From positions 1-48,198 of the forward strand of contig JARLJM010000123.1 in NCBI GenBank assembly GCA_031291185.1: 48,198 bases of DNA, read 5' to 3'. Within the stretch, counting starts at the first letter, position 1. Each line of letters starts with the position of its first letter. Positions 1 through 7,923 of this stretch are shown piece by piece. Made by a program: the position numbers and the translations under genes. The notes beneath the pieces are model-generated. The model was given only the letters and a program-made list of their open reading frames with translations. It did no database searches and was not told the DNA's origin. Origin of the DNA: Parasulfuritortus sp. (GTDB taxonomy: Bacteria > Pseudomonadota > Gammaproteobacteria > Burkholderiales > Thiobacillaceae).

Positions 1-353
1 GGCTTGACCAGCGATTCCACCGCCTTGTTGCGGGCATCGAGATCGCCCCGCGCCGACTCCTGGAAGCGCTCCATGCTGGTCCGGGCAAGTTCCAGGAAGG
101 CTTGGTTATTGCTCTTCAGCGCCTCGGCGGACAGTGCACGGAAGGCATCGGCAGACTGTGCGCGCGCGTCTTCCAGCAACCGGAGTTTTTCCGCCAGCGA
201 GGCCCGCTCGTTTTCCAGTTCGGTATCCAACTGGGCGATGCGGACAGCCAGTTCGCCACGCTCGGTGAGCCAGCGCCCGCGCTGCCAGAGCAGGACGACG
301 CCGCCGATCGCCAATCCGGCCAGCAGGGCGAGAAACAGTTCCGGATTGGTCAT
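1..353 (-). CDS. rmuC: DNA recombination protein RmuC, N-terminal part (cut by window edge)
   Basis: Only the first 117 or so codons are present; the gene runs off the left edge. The product starts MTNPELFLALLAGLAIGG, giving a single N-terminal membrane anchor, followed by a long charged helix of coiled-coil type with repeated Glu/Arg/Leu. This anchor-plus-coil layout is typical of RmuC, a membrane-tethered nuclease-like protein that limits recombination at inverted repeats; the catalytic domain lies outside the window. The start is the ATG at 353. The vapC stop lies 3 bases upstream, so the genes are close, but the toxin-antitoxin pair is probably a separate unit. Family assignment rests on the N-terminus alone. 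Confidence 0.75.
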   Translation of the reverse strand, partial: MTNPELFLALLAGLAIGGVVLLWQRGRWLTERGELAVRIAQLDTELENERASLAEKLRLLEDARAQSADAFRALSAEALKSNNQAFLELARTSMERFQESARGDLDARNKAVESLVK

Positions 354-356
354 ACC

Positions 357-758
357 TTACTCCGTGACCGGGCGGATACAGTCCACCCGGATATCCAGAT
401 TCAGCACCAGCCAAGACCTGTCAGCCGTGACGGCGACGGCATCGAGCGACTTGGTCAGGGCCAGGCAGCAACGGTCGGCCAGCGACAGTCCCTTGTCGCG
501 TGTCGCCGGGCGCAATGCCGCCGCACTTCGCGCCAGATTTCCATCCAGCAGTCGCTCGGTCAGTTCCAGGGTGTCCAGCGCAAACCGGGCCTCCTCCAGC
601 GACAAGCCATGGTCGGATAGCTTGCTCAACACTTCGGTGACATTGATGACCGAAACGGCGCAATCGCCCCGGTCGATCAGGGCCTGCACCTTTTCAGCGC
701 CCGGTTCTTCATTGAGCAAGGCCAGTACCGCTGAGGCATCGAGTACGTAGCTACTCAC
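357..758 (-). CDS. vapC: VapC-family PIN-domain ribonuclease toxin
   Basis: This 133-aa PIN-domain protein is the predicted Mg-dependent endoribonuclease toxin of a type II pair. The conserved acidic residues are visible: Asp7 (YVLDAS), Glu42 (NVTEVLSKL), Asp95 (LSLADR) and Asp113 (VTADRSW). The start is taken as the GTG at 758, which overlaps the antitoxin stop in GTGAGTAG, the usual translational coupling. A longer reading to 785 would overlap the antitoxin by more and begin with a non-PIN stretch. Nothing in the reading frame suggests inactivation. Confidence 0.88.
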   Translation of the reverse strand: MSSYVLDASAVLALLNEEPGAEKVQALIDRGDCAVSVINVTEVLSKLSDHGLSLEEARFALDTLELTERLLDGNLARSAAALRPATRDKGLSLADRCCLALTKSLDAVAVTADRSWLVLNLDIRVDCIRPVTE

Positions 759-993
759 GGGCGGCCTCTTCCCTGCGTTCCGCAATCAACTCGTCGACGA
801 TGGATACCCCGGGCTTGACGTACTTGCGCACCAGTTCCTGCGCCCGCTTGATATTCGCCGCCCGCGTGGTCAGTCGCGCCTCGCCGTTGGAAAACTCCCA
901 CAGTACGGTATCGCCGTCTTTCAGGCCGAGTTGACGACGGATCTCGACCGGTATGACAACCCGACCGCCTTCTGACATTTTCATTGGAATCAT
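751..993 (-). CDS. vapB: AbrB/MazE-type antitoxin (VapB-like)
   Basis: The product is an 80-aa antitoxin with an N-terminal swapped-hairpin AbrB DNA-binding domain (GGRVVIPVEIRRQLGL, about residues 7-22) and an Arg/Glu-rich C-terminal tail that would wrap the toxin. The start is set at the ATG at 993 because GGAGG lies 8 bases upstream; an ATG further upstream lacks this. It overlaps vapC by 8 bases. By family analogy it neutralises VapC and represses its own operon. Confidence 0.85.
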   Translation of the reverse strand: MIPMKMSEGGRVVIPVEIRRQLGLKDGDTVLWEFSNGEARLTTRAANIKRAQELVRKYVKPGVSIVDELIAERREEAARE

Positions 994-1118
994 AGCCAAT
1001 CCTCCAGCCATTAAACACAATGTCATTGTAGTTCTCTAATGCCAATTAGCGCTATAAAAACCAATCATTACCATTCTGCTTCCTGTTACGGCTCACGCCG
1101 ATGAGATGCCGGCCCGGA

Positions 1119-2171
1119 TCAGTGCGAGTGCAGGTGGTGCGCGTCGGGAAAATGCGGATGTGAGTGCTGGATGGGCGCGTGCCGGTGGAGATGGGTGTGC
1201 CGCGCACCCGGCAGAACCGGACCCTCATGCTCATGTTCATGGTGCTCGTCGCCATCGCCATGGCTGTGCTCATGGCTATGCTCAAGCGGTTGGTGGGCAT
1301 GAACATGTTCATGTTTTTCGGTCAGGTGGAACCACACCCCAATCGCCATCAGCAACCCGGCCACCAGCAATTGCGGGGTAATCGATTCGCCCAGCAGCGC
1401 AATGGCCAGCATCGCCCCGAAAAACGGCGCAATCGAGAAATAGGCGCCGGTCCGCGCCGTGCCAAGATGGCGCAAGGCAATCACGAACAGGGTCAGGCTC
1501 GCACCATAGCTGGCGAAGCCCAATAGCGCTGCGCCTGCGACCACGCCGCTGCTAGGCCACTGCGCGTGGGTGAGAATGGCCAGGACCAGATTGGTCGAGC
1601 CCGCCACCAGGCCTTTGGCCATGGCGATAAAGCTGGCGTCGGAAAGCGATACCTTGCGGGTGAGGTTGTTGTCGATGGCCCAGGCAAGACACGCGCCCAG
1701 GACCGCCAGCGCCGGCCACGCCCCGGAAAATCGGGCATCCTGCGGCCAACTCAGCACCATGGCGCCCACGACGATGGCAAACATGCCCAGCGCAATCCGG
1801 CGGTCGAAGTTTTCCCTGAACGCGAACCAGGCCAGCAGCGCCGTGAATACGCCTTCGGCATTCAGCAGCAAGGATGCGCCGGACGCCGGCATCGCCGACA
1901 AGCCGAGCATGAGCAGCACCGGCCCCGCCATGCCGCCGGTGACAATCGCACCGGCCAGCCAGCGCCGGTCTCCGCGTTCTAAATGGACGGCGGGAGCACG
2001 CCGGACAAGGCGCACGACCCACAGGCCGACCCCCGAACCCAGATAGAGCAACGCGGCCAGCAACCAGGGGCTGGTATGAGCGAGCAGCAGCTTGGCCAGC
2101 GGCGTCCCCGCGCCAAACAAGACCGCTGCCGCCATCGCGGCCGCAACACCGCTGTGTAACGTGAATTTCAT
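1119..2171 (-). CDS. EamA/DMT-family transporter with histidine-rich C-terminal tail
   Basis: This 350-aa inner-membrane protein has two EamA halves (about residues 8-140 and 150-280, ten hydrophobic segments). It ends in a 69-residue tail (282-350) containing 24 histidines in HxH and HH patterns. Most DMT exporters lack such a tail, and the composition suggests binding of Zn, Cd, Co or Ni. The ATG overlaps the stop of the upstream MerR-type regulator in ATGA, so the two are translationally coupled. This context and the tail point to metal export, but the substrate cannot be read from sequence. Amino-acid or drug export, common in EamA proteins, is the alternative. Confidence 0.85.
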   Translation of the reverse strand: MKFTLHSGVAAAMAAAVLFGAGTPLAKLLLAHTSPWLLAALLYLGSGVGLWVVRLVRRAPAVHLERGDRRWLAGAIVTGGMAGPVLLMLGLSAMPASGASLLLNAEGVFTALLAWFAFRENFDRRIALGMFAIVVGAMVLSWPQDARFSGAWPALAVLGACLAWAIDNNLTRKVSLSDASFIAMAKGLVAGSTNLVLAILTHAQWPSSGVVAGAALLGFASYGASLTLFVIALRHLGTARTGAYFSIAPFFGAMLAIALLGESITPQLLVAGLLMAIGVWFHLTEKHEHVHAHQPLEHSHEHSHGDGDEHHEHEHEGPVLPGARHTHLHRHAPIQHSHPHFPDAHHLHSH

Positions 2172-2632
2172 GCCGACCTCTTGCCTGTATAGGGTGACTC
2201 GGGCGCTGCATTCAGATGACAGGCGCAGGCTTCACCATGCGCAGCGGCCACCAGTTCATGCAGGATGCCGCACTCGCCGGCCACGTGGCCGGAATCGCAC
2301 TGACCGCGCAAGGCGACGAGCTGTCGTTCAAGCACCTGCATGCTGTTCAACCTGGCCCGTACCCGCGCCAGTTGGCCATCGATCAGCTGGTCGATGTCAC
2401 CGCAGTCGGCCTCCGGATGCGCGACGAACTCCAGCAGACGCTTCACATCGGCCAGCGAGATGTCCAAGGCCCGGCAATGGCGGATGAACGCCAGGCGTTC
2501 GAGATGTGCCGGCCCGTAGGCACGATAGCCGTTGGCGTTCCGCGCCGGGTCGGGCAGCAAGCCGGCCTTTTCGTAGTAGCGAATCGTTTCGATATCGACG
2601 CCCGTAGCCCGGCCCAGTTCTCCGATCCGCAT
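2168..2632 (-). CDS. cadR: MerR-family heavy-metal regulator, CadR/PbrR type
   Basis: This 154-aa regulator has a MerR winged HTH (MRIGELGRATGVDIETIRYY, residues 1-20), a dimerisation helix, and metal-site cysteines Cys77 (ADCGD), Cys112 (GQCDSG) and Cys121 (GECGIL). The spacing is close to the CadR/PbrR ligands (77, 112, 119). Extra cysteines at 136 and 138 and nearby histidines form a CxC tail like the second site of CadR. The ATG at 2632 begins the HTH; longer readings add unrelated residues. It is cotranscribed with the His-tailed transporter and divergent from the CDF gene, whose promoter holds a matching operator. Cd/Pb/Zn response is likely; the exact metal is unknown. Confidence 0.88.
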   Translation of the reverse strand: MRIGELGRATGVDIETIRYYEKAGLLPDPARNANGYRAYGPAHLERLAFIRHCRALDISLADVKRLLEFVAHPEADCGDIDQLIDGQLARVRARLNSMQVLERQLVALRGQCDSGHVAGECGILHELVAAAHGEACACHLNAAPESPYTGKRSA

Positions 2633-2674
2633 GGCGGCCGTCTCCTGAAAATTTGACGATTCCATCCTACACGC

Positions 2675-2705
2675 TTGACCCTGGAGCAACTACCGGGTGT
2701 GTAGT
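2675..2705 (+). promoter_or_regulatory. MerR-type promoter with 19-bp spacer and palindromic operator
   Basis: A -35 box TTGACC (2675-2680) and a -10-like TGTAGT (2700-2705) are separated by 19 bases, the over-long spacing typical of MerR-activated promoters. Between them lies the imperfect palindrome ACCCTGGAGCAACTACCGGGT (2678-2698, split arms ACCCTgGAG and CTaCcGGGT), which closely follows the known CadR/PbrR operator pattern. It reads toward the CDF gene at 2735 and lies just upstream of the regulator on the other strand, so it could serve autoregulation too. Confidence 0.8.
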
Positions 2706-2734
2706 GTGGGCATTGACCTTGAAAGGAGAAGTCC

Positions 2735-3505
2735 ATGGCCGCCTGCTGCTGTGATTCCGCGTGTTCTTCCCAAACCGCGATCAGTCCGCGCTACCGCAAG
2801 GCGCTCTGGCTCGCATTGGTCATCAACGCAGCGATGTTTGCCGTCGAGATCGTGGGCGGCCTGAAATCTGGCTCGATGTCACTGTTCGCCGATGCGGTCG
2901 ACTTTGCCGCGGATGCCGCCAATTACGGCATCTCGCTGGCGGTGCTTACCATGGGCTTGGCCTGGCGCTCGCGCGCCGCGCTGGTGAAAGGGTTGTCGAT
3001 GGCGGGATTCGGCCTGTTCGTGCTCGCCAGAAGCGGCTGGGCCGCGTTCCATGGCACGCCCCCGGAACCCATGACCATGGGCGCGATTGCCATCCTGGCG
3101 CTGCTTGCCAACGGCAGCGTCGCGTTGATGCTTTACGCCTTCCGCGATAGCGACGCCAACATGCGCTCGGTCTGGTTATGCAGTCGCAACGACGCCATTG
3201 GCAACGTTGCGGTCCTGGCTGCAGCAGCTGGCGTTGTGGGCACTGGAAGCGGCTGGCCTGACCTGACGGTGGCCATGATCATGGCCGGACTGTCGCTTAC
3301 CTCAGGCGTTTCAGTCATACGCCAGGCAAAACGCGAACTGACCAAAGCGCAGGGGTTTGTCTCCCCCGTACTTGCTACAGTGCGGATGATCCCGCGCACG
3401 GATCGCACAAGTGGACGGCTAGCCGCCCGCGACCAGCGTGTAGATCAGCCCGATCACCGCGCAGGCGGCGATGACCCGAATCGTGTCAACCTTGTACTTC
3501 CATAA
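2735..3505 (+). CDS. Cation diffusion facilitator-like transporter (short CzcD-like form)
   Basis: The product is a membrane protein of the CDF type, predicted to export Zn, Cd, Co or Pb from the cytoplasm. It has a cysteine-rich N-terminus (MAACCCDSACSS) and the metal-site motif ADAVDFAADAANYG (about residues 53-66); four to six hydrophobic segments follow. There is a good Shine-Dalgarno, AAGGAG, 8 bases before the ATG. Short relatives end soon after the last helix (about residue 205, QAKREL). Here the frame continues for about 50 polar residues to 3505 and overlaps the 3' end of the convergent chrA by 87 bases. The extension probably reflects loss of the original stop. Confidence 0.85.
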   Translation: MAACCCDSACSSQTAISPRYRKALWLALVINAAMFAVEIVGGLKSGSMSLFADAVDFAADAANYGISLAVLTMGLAWRSRAALVKGLSMAGFGLFVLARSGWAAFHGTPPEPMTMGAIAILALLANGSVALMLYAFRDSDANMRSVWLCSRNDAIGNVAVLAAAAGVVGTGSGWPDLTVAMIMAGLSLTSGVSVIRQAKRELTKAQGFVSPVLATVRMIPRTDRTSGRLAARDQRVDQPDHRAGGDDPNRVNLVLP

Positions 3506-4720
3506 CGCGATGAAACCGGCGCAGGCCACGATCACCTGCAACCACTCGAACCGGCCACTGAAAGGTGAGGCCTCGGTCGCCAGCGGCCAGAACGCATGCC
3601 AGGCAAAAAACACCGCCAGATTCAGGATCACGCCGACCACAGCGGCGGTGATGGAGGTCAGTGGCGCGGTGAATTTCAGTTCGCCGCGAGTCGCTTCCAC
3701 CAACGGGCCACCAACCAGAATGAACAGGAACGACGGCAGAAAGGTGAAGAAGGTGGCCACCGTCGCGCCGGCCAGCCCGGCGCCCATGTAGCCAACCCAG
3801 GTCACCACCATGATCAGCGGCCCCGGCGTGGTCTCGCCCAGCGCCAGGCCGTCCATCATCTGGGTGCCGGTCAGCCAGCCAAAGTGTTCCACCCCACCCT
3901 GATAGACATAGGGCAGCACCGCATAGGCTCCGCCGATGGTGAGAAAGGCGGCTTTGGTGAAGAACAGGCCCATGTCGAACAAGGTTTGCTGACCGCCGAT
4001 AACCAGCATGACGACCAGCCAGGACGCCACGAACAACATGGTTATGACAAGCAATCTGGAGAAAGAGAACGAGGCGTGTGCCGGCGACGGGGTATCGTCG
4101 TCGATCAGGGCTGGGCCATATTGCTTGCTGGAAGCGCCATGACCGCCGCCACCCTTGAACCTGGCTGGCGCCAGCTTGCCGCCGACGGCGCCGAGCAAAC
4201 CCGCCACCAGTACGATCCAGGGGAAACCAATCTTGAAGAAGAAGATACCGACGAAGGCCAGCACAGCGACTCCGAACAACACTTCGTTCCTGATCGCTTT
4301 CGAGCCGATGCGCCAGGCGGCAAACAGTACCACGGCCACCACCGCCGGTTTGATGCCGAGAAAAAGGCCGGCAACCAACGGCACATTGCTGTAGCCGAGA
4401 TAAATGGCCGCAAGCCCAGAGAGCAGCACAAACGCCGGCAGGAAGAACAACACCCCAGCGACAATCGCACCGCGCACGCCGTGTAACAGCCAGGAAATGT
4501 AGATGGCCAACTGGATCGCCTCTGGCCCCGGCAGCAACATGCAGAAATTCAGCGCATGAAGGAAGCGATGCTCGGAGATCCAGCGCCGTTTCTCGACCAG
4601 TTCCTGATGCATCATGGCGATCTGCCCAGCCGGGCCGCCAAAGCTGATGAAACCGAGCTTGAGCCAGTAGGGGAAGGACTCGGCCAGGGTGGGATGAGAG
4701 GGGCGCGCCAGTTCGTTCAT
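3419..4720 (-). CDS. chrA: Chromate transporter ChrA (two-domain form)
   Basis: This 433-aa inner-membrane protein is of the CHR superfamily, which exports chromate. The N-terminal half shows ISFGGPAGQ (about 25-33) and LPGPEAIQLAIY (63-74). The C-terminal half repeats the pattern with FLTIGGAYAVLPYV and GETTPGPLIM, as in full-length bidomain ChrA. A loop rich in Gly, His and Ser joins the halves. The ATG at 4720 begins MNELARPSHPT; the frame is open further upstream but that part reads backward through the soxB terminator and soxB. The 3' end overlaps the CDF gene tail-to-tail. Shine-Dalgarno is weak. Confidence 0.93.
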   Translation of the reverse strand: MNELARPSHPTLAESFPYWLKLGFISFGGPAGQIAMMHQELVEKRRWISEHRFLHALNFCMLLPGPEAIQLAIYISWLLHGVRGAIVAGVLFFLPAFVLLSGLAAIYLGYSNVPLVAGLFLGIKPAVVAVVLFAAWRIGSKAIRNEVLFGVAVLAFVGIFFFKIGFPWIVLVAGLLGAVGGKLAPARFKGGGGHGASSKQYGPALIDDDTPSPAHASFSFSRLLVITMLFVASWLVVMLVIGGQQTLFDMGLFFTKAAFLTIGGAYAVLPYVYQGGVEHFGWLTGTQMMDGLALGETTPGPLIMVVTWVGYMGAGLAGATVATFFTFLPSFLFILVGGPLVEATRGELKFTAPLTSITAAVVGVILNLAVFFAWHAFWPLATEASPFSGRFEWLQVIVACAGFIALWKYKVDTIRVIAACAVIGLIYTLVAGG

Positions 4721-4742
4721 CTTTGGTCCAAAAATCGCTTTG

Positions 4743-4773
4743 AAAACAAAAAAGGGGCCTGATGGCCCCTTTT
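4743..4773 (-). terminator. Rho-independent terminator after soxB
   Basis: The stem GGGGCC/GGCCCC (4754-4759 and 4764-4769, loop TGAT, extended by A/T pairs) is followed on the minus strand by a T-run (complement of 4743-4753). It lies just after the soxB stop at 4788 and closes the sox operon ahead of chrA, so chrA likely needs its own promoter or relies on read-through. Confidence 0.88.
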
Positions 4774-4787
4774 CAATCCGGCTCAAA

Positions 4788-6518
4788 TCAGAGCTTGGCG
4801 ATGCCCGGATTGTTCTTGTCGACGCCGACGATCTTGGGCTGGTTGAGCTTGACACCCTTGATGGTCTTCTTGGCACGCAGGTACTCCGCCACCACGTCCC
4901 AGATGGGCGCACCGCTGGCGCCTTCGGCCACGGGAGCCCAGCCAGCGACCTTGTAGGTCTTGTCGGCCTCGATAGCCTTGCCGTTCAGGGTCATGTCGCT
5001 GATCCGCTTGCCCATGCTGCTGTTGGGCGCCACCGTGTACTGGATGCCACCCACCCGCACCATGTCGCCGCCCTGCTGATAGTAGGGATCGGGGTTGAAC
5101 AGGTTGTCGCAAACGTCTTCCATGATGCCCTTGATCTGTTCGCCCTTCATGGCGGTGAGCGTGGAGTACGGGTAGGTGATGGCGGTCTGGTCCATCAGCC
5201 GTTCCATCGTGATCGGCTCGCCCGGCAGGATGGTGGTGCCCCAGCGGAAGCCCGGCGAGAAGCCAGCATCGGCACCCTTGACCGCCATCAGTGCATCGAG
5301 AATGAGCTGATCCCAGGTGCCGTTGAAGTTACCGCGGCGATAGAGGAAATCGTCGGAGATGGCCAGCACTTCGTTGAGCTTGGATTCGTAGGGCGCGCGG
5401 ATCTTTTTGATCAGCGCATCCATCTTGGCGTCGGGCTTGATGAAGTTGGAGAACACCGGCAGCAAGCGGTATTTCCAGCCTGCCACCTTGCCGTTCTTGA
5501 CGTCGAAGTCCATGACGCCGAGGAACTTGCCGTTCGAACCGGCATTGGTGACCAGACAGGTGCCGCCGTTCGGGGTCTTGACCGGAACCGGCTGATAGAC
5601 GCCGTCGTGGGTGTGGCCGCCGAAGATGGCGTCGACGCCATTGACCCGGCTGGCCATCTTGAGGTCCACGTCCATGCCGTTGTGGGACAGCACGATGACC
5701 ACCTGGGCGCCCTTGCCGCGGGCCTCGTCGACCCACTTTTGCATACTGTCGTCGCGAATGCCGAAGGACCAGTCGGGCACCATGTAGCGGGGATTGGCGA
5801 TCGTGCTGTAGGGAAAGGCCTGGCCGATGATGGCGACGGGCACGCCGTTGATTTCCTTCATCACATAGGGCTTGAACACCTGATCGCCAAAGTCGTTGGT
5901 GACGATGTTCTGGGCAACGAAATCGACGCCCGCGTTCTTGAAGTCCTTGTTGATGATCTCCGACATCCGGTCGGCGCCGAAGGTGCATTCCCAGTGCGAA
6001 GTCATGACGTTGACGCCGAGCTGGATGCAGGCATCGACCATGTCCTGGGCATTGGTCCAGAGTGAGGTGCCGGAACCCTGCCAGGTATCGCCACCGTCGA
6101 GCAGCAGCGCGCCGGGGCGATGCCCGCGGACCTGGTCGACCAGTGTCTTGAGGTGGGCGAAGCCGCCGACCTTGCCGTACACCTTGGCCGCCTGCTCGAA
6201 GTTCAGGTAGGTGAAGGCATGAGCATCCGCCGTGCCGGGCTTGATACCGTAATGCTTGAGGAAATATTCGCCGACCAGATGCGGCGGCTGGCCAGCCATG
6301 GAGCCGATACCCAGGTTGATGTTGGGCTCACGGAACCAGATGGGCTGCAGTTGAGCATGAACATCGGTAATGTGCAGGAAGGACACGTTGCCGGCAGGTG
6401 GTGCATCGTAATAGTGGGCTGGCAGGTTGCCGGCCAGGACCGAACGGCTATCCAGCACCAGGCCGGATGCCGCTGCAGCGGCCAATACCTGGAGAAACTC
6501 ACGGCGACTCATGGACAT
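4788..6518 (-). CDS. soxB: Thiosulfohydrolase SoxB
   Basis: This 576-aa periplasmic dimanganese hydrolase releases sulfate from the sulfur-loaded carrier SoxYZ. A twin-arginine signal starts the protein (SRREFLQ, about residues 4-10). Metallophosphatase-type ligands follow in order: HITDVHAQ, LLDGGDTWQGS, SHWECTFG, LSHNGMDVD and FGGHTHDG. The C-terminal nucleotidase-like domain is complete, so length is normal for SoxB. The ATG at 6518 is used; ATG 6512 is also possible (MSRREF). It is last in soxXYZAB, separated from soxA by about 100 bases with a terminator-like hairpin, so its expression may be lower or separately controlled. Confidence 0.97.
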   Translation of the reverse strand: MSMSRREFLQVLAAAAASGLVLDSRSVLAGNLPAHYYDAPPAGNVSFLHITDVHAQLQPIWFREPNINLGIGSMAGQPPHLVGEYFLKHYGIKPGTADAHAFTYLNFEQAAKVYGKVGGFAHLKTLVDQVRGHRPGALLLDGGDTWQGSGTSLWTNAQDMVDACIQLGVNVMTSHWECTFGADRMSEIINKDFKNAGVDFVAQNIVTNDFGDQVFKPYVMKEINGVPVAIIGQAFPYSTIANPRYMVPDWSFGIRDDSMQKWVDEARGKGAQVVIVLSHNGMDVDLKMASRVNGVDAIFGGHTHDGVYQPVPVKTPNGGTCLVTNAGSNGKFLGVMDFDVKNGKVAGWKYRLLPVFSNFIKPDAKMDALIKKIRAPYESKLNEVLAISDDFLYRRGNFNGTWDQLILDALMAVKGADAGFSPGFRWGTTILPGEPITMERLMDQTAITYPYSTLTAMKGEQIKGIMEDVCDNLFNPDPYYQQGGDMVRVGGIQYTVAPNSSMGKRISDMTLNGKAIEADKTYKVAGWAPVAEGASGAPIWDVVAEYLRAKKTIKGVKLNQPKIVGVDKNNPGIAKL

Positions 6519-6573
6519 GGTGCAACTCCTCTAACTCGGATCGAATGTGTTAGTCAGCTGGGGCGCTTGAAGT

Positions 6574-6600
6574 AAAAAATCCGGGCGCACGGCCCGGATT
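6574..6600 (-). terminator. Terminator-like hairpin between soxA and soxB
   Basis: Arms AATCCGGGC (6578-6586) and GCCCGGATT (6592-6600) are a perfect 9-base inverted repeat with a 5-base loop. On the minus strand it is followed by six T (complement of 6574-6579). This is a standard intrinsic terminator placed inside the sox operon, directly after the soxA stop at 6620. It may attenuate transcription into soxB or protect the soxXYZA message. Confidence 0.8.
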
Positions 6601-6619
6601 GTTCAAGCGTGCAAAGCAA

Positions 6620-7450
6620 TTACTTGCGGAACACGGAAGCCTTCAGCGGCAACCCGTTCGAAACATAGGAAAGGAAATATTCCAGGTTGTTGTAGCGGGT
6701 ACTGCCTTCCTTGTCCGGCACCTGACGAACCTGCTTGAAGCAACCGACGAATCGGTTCTGCAAGGTCACCAGATTCTCGCCGCCTCGGAACACCGGGAAG
6801 TGAACTGCCTGGCCCAGGACAGGCGACAGAATCTCGGAACGCAGATGATTTGTTGCGTTATCCAGGTGGCAGTTGGCACAGGAAAAGTTCAGCTGACCGG
6901 TACGTTTGTAAAAGGTCATCTTGCCATCGTCGAAAGCTTTCTGGGCGCTTGGGCCGTCAACCTTGATGTTCATCTTCATGCCGTCGGACAGGGTCCGGGC
7001 ATAGGAAGTGAGAACACCCATGGTCTTCATGTCGCTATAGCTGTAAGCAGCCTCGCCGTTCTTGACCCGGCAGTCGTTGATCAGATCTTCGAAGGTCACG
7101 ACCTTGCCCAGTTTTTCATCGTACACGGGGTAATTGCCGGCAATCATCTTGCCGCCATTGGGCATACACTCGGCGTAGGTCTTGCCGTTCTTGAAGGGCG
7201 TATTCCACATCTTCTCGCCCTGCTCGATCACACCGATGAAGGGCGGGAAGTCCATGATGCTGTCGTACTGAGACTTGGCATCCGCATCGAACGCCAAAGC
7301 GCCGTAAACATAATTGTCAAACTTGACGTCCGGATTCCGGTGCTCAAGGTAGTTGACGATTTTCATACGATCCGCCTCGGGATTTGCATTGGCCGCAACT
7401 GCCCCGAAAACGATCCCCAAGCCCGCTAGAGCCAAAATAATTTTCTTCAT
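6620..7450 (-). CDS. soxA: Sulfur oxidation c-type cytochrome SoxA (mono-haem type)
   Basis: The product is the 276-aa periplasmic subunit of SoxAX, which oxidatively couples thiosulfate to the SoxY cysteine. A Sec signal peptide ends near Ala-Asn-Ala (residues 20-23). One haem motif, CANCH (191-195), is present, with the haem-ligand/active-site cysteine Cys237 (VGCFKQV) and the conserved C-terminus NLEYFLSYVSNGLP. The first haem motif of di-haem SoxA is absent; only Cys95 and Cys127 remain and could form a disulfide. A perfect 7-base-arm hairpin (7467-7485) sits just upstream of its Shine-Dalgarno. Confidence 0.96.
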   Translation of the reverse strand: MKKIILALAGLGIVFGAVAANANPEADRMKIVNYLEHRNPDVKFDNYVYGALAFDADAKSQYDSIMDFPPFIGVIEQGEKMWNTPFKNGKTYAECMPNGGKMIAGNYPVYDEKLGKVVTFEDLINDCRVKNGEAAYSYSDMKTMGVLTSYARTLSDGMKMNIKVDGPSAQKAFDDGKMTFYKRTGQLNFSCANCHLDNATNHLRSEILSPVLGQAVHFPVFRGGENLVTLQNRFVGCFKQVRQVPDKEGSTRYNNLEYFLSYVSNGLPLKASVFRK

Positions 7451-7515
7451 GCCGTCCTCCTGATGAACGGGCCACGCCGGCCCGTCGTCAATTCCACAGT
7501 TAATCCCCTCGCCAC

Positions 7516-7827
7516 TCAGGCGATGGTGGCGTCGGCCGAGTCTTTCTCGCCCTGATTGTCTTCCCAGCTCACGACGACCTTGTCACCCGTCTTGGCGCCC
7601 TTGACCCGGAATTCCAGGAAGGGGTTGGAAGAGATGCCGCCGCCCCACTGGGCATCCAACACAGTCTTGTCAGCCACGGTAGCCATGACATGGTTGATGA
7701 AATGCGCCGGGATCAATTGCCCGGTCTTGGCATCCTTGCGGAAACCGGTTTCCATCGGGTGCGTCATCAGACATTTGATCACAGCGCTGTCGCCGCTCAT
7801 TGCGGCCTTGATCCTGATTCCAGACAT
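7516..7827 (-). CDS. soxZ: Thiosulfate oxidation carrier complex protein SoxZ
   Basis: This 103-aa partner of SoxY has no signal peptide and is expected to be exported together with SoxY. The start MSGIRIKAA and the core THPMETGFRKDAKTGQLIPA with FINH are family signatures. Length matches known SoxZ. It lies between soxY and soxA in the same direction, with a 96-base gap to soxY. Confidence 0.97.
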   Translation of the reverse strand: MSGIRIKAAMSGDSAVIKCLMTHPMETGFRKDAKTGQLIPAHFINHVMATVADKTVLDAQWGGGISSNPFLEFRVKGAKTGDKVVVSWEDNQGEKDSADATIA

Positions 7828-7923
7828 GTTGTCTTCCTTCCTAAATCGTTTCGTGTTCGGTTTCGAGCCAGTGCTTTACTCGGCCTGCTCACCCCTCGAA
7901 GAGGGAGCGAAGGCTGAGTCCTG

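Noticed and set aside
4740-6065. Long plus-strand frame of 441 codons opposite soxB
   Set aside because: It reads backward through soxB and its terminator, has no family character, and mirrors the codon bias of soxB.
7467-7485. Hairpin between soxZ and soxA as a terminator
   Set aside because: No T-run on the minus strand and it lies directly before the soxA ribosome site; more likely an RNA-stability element.
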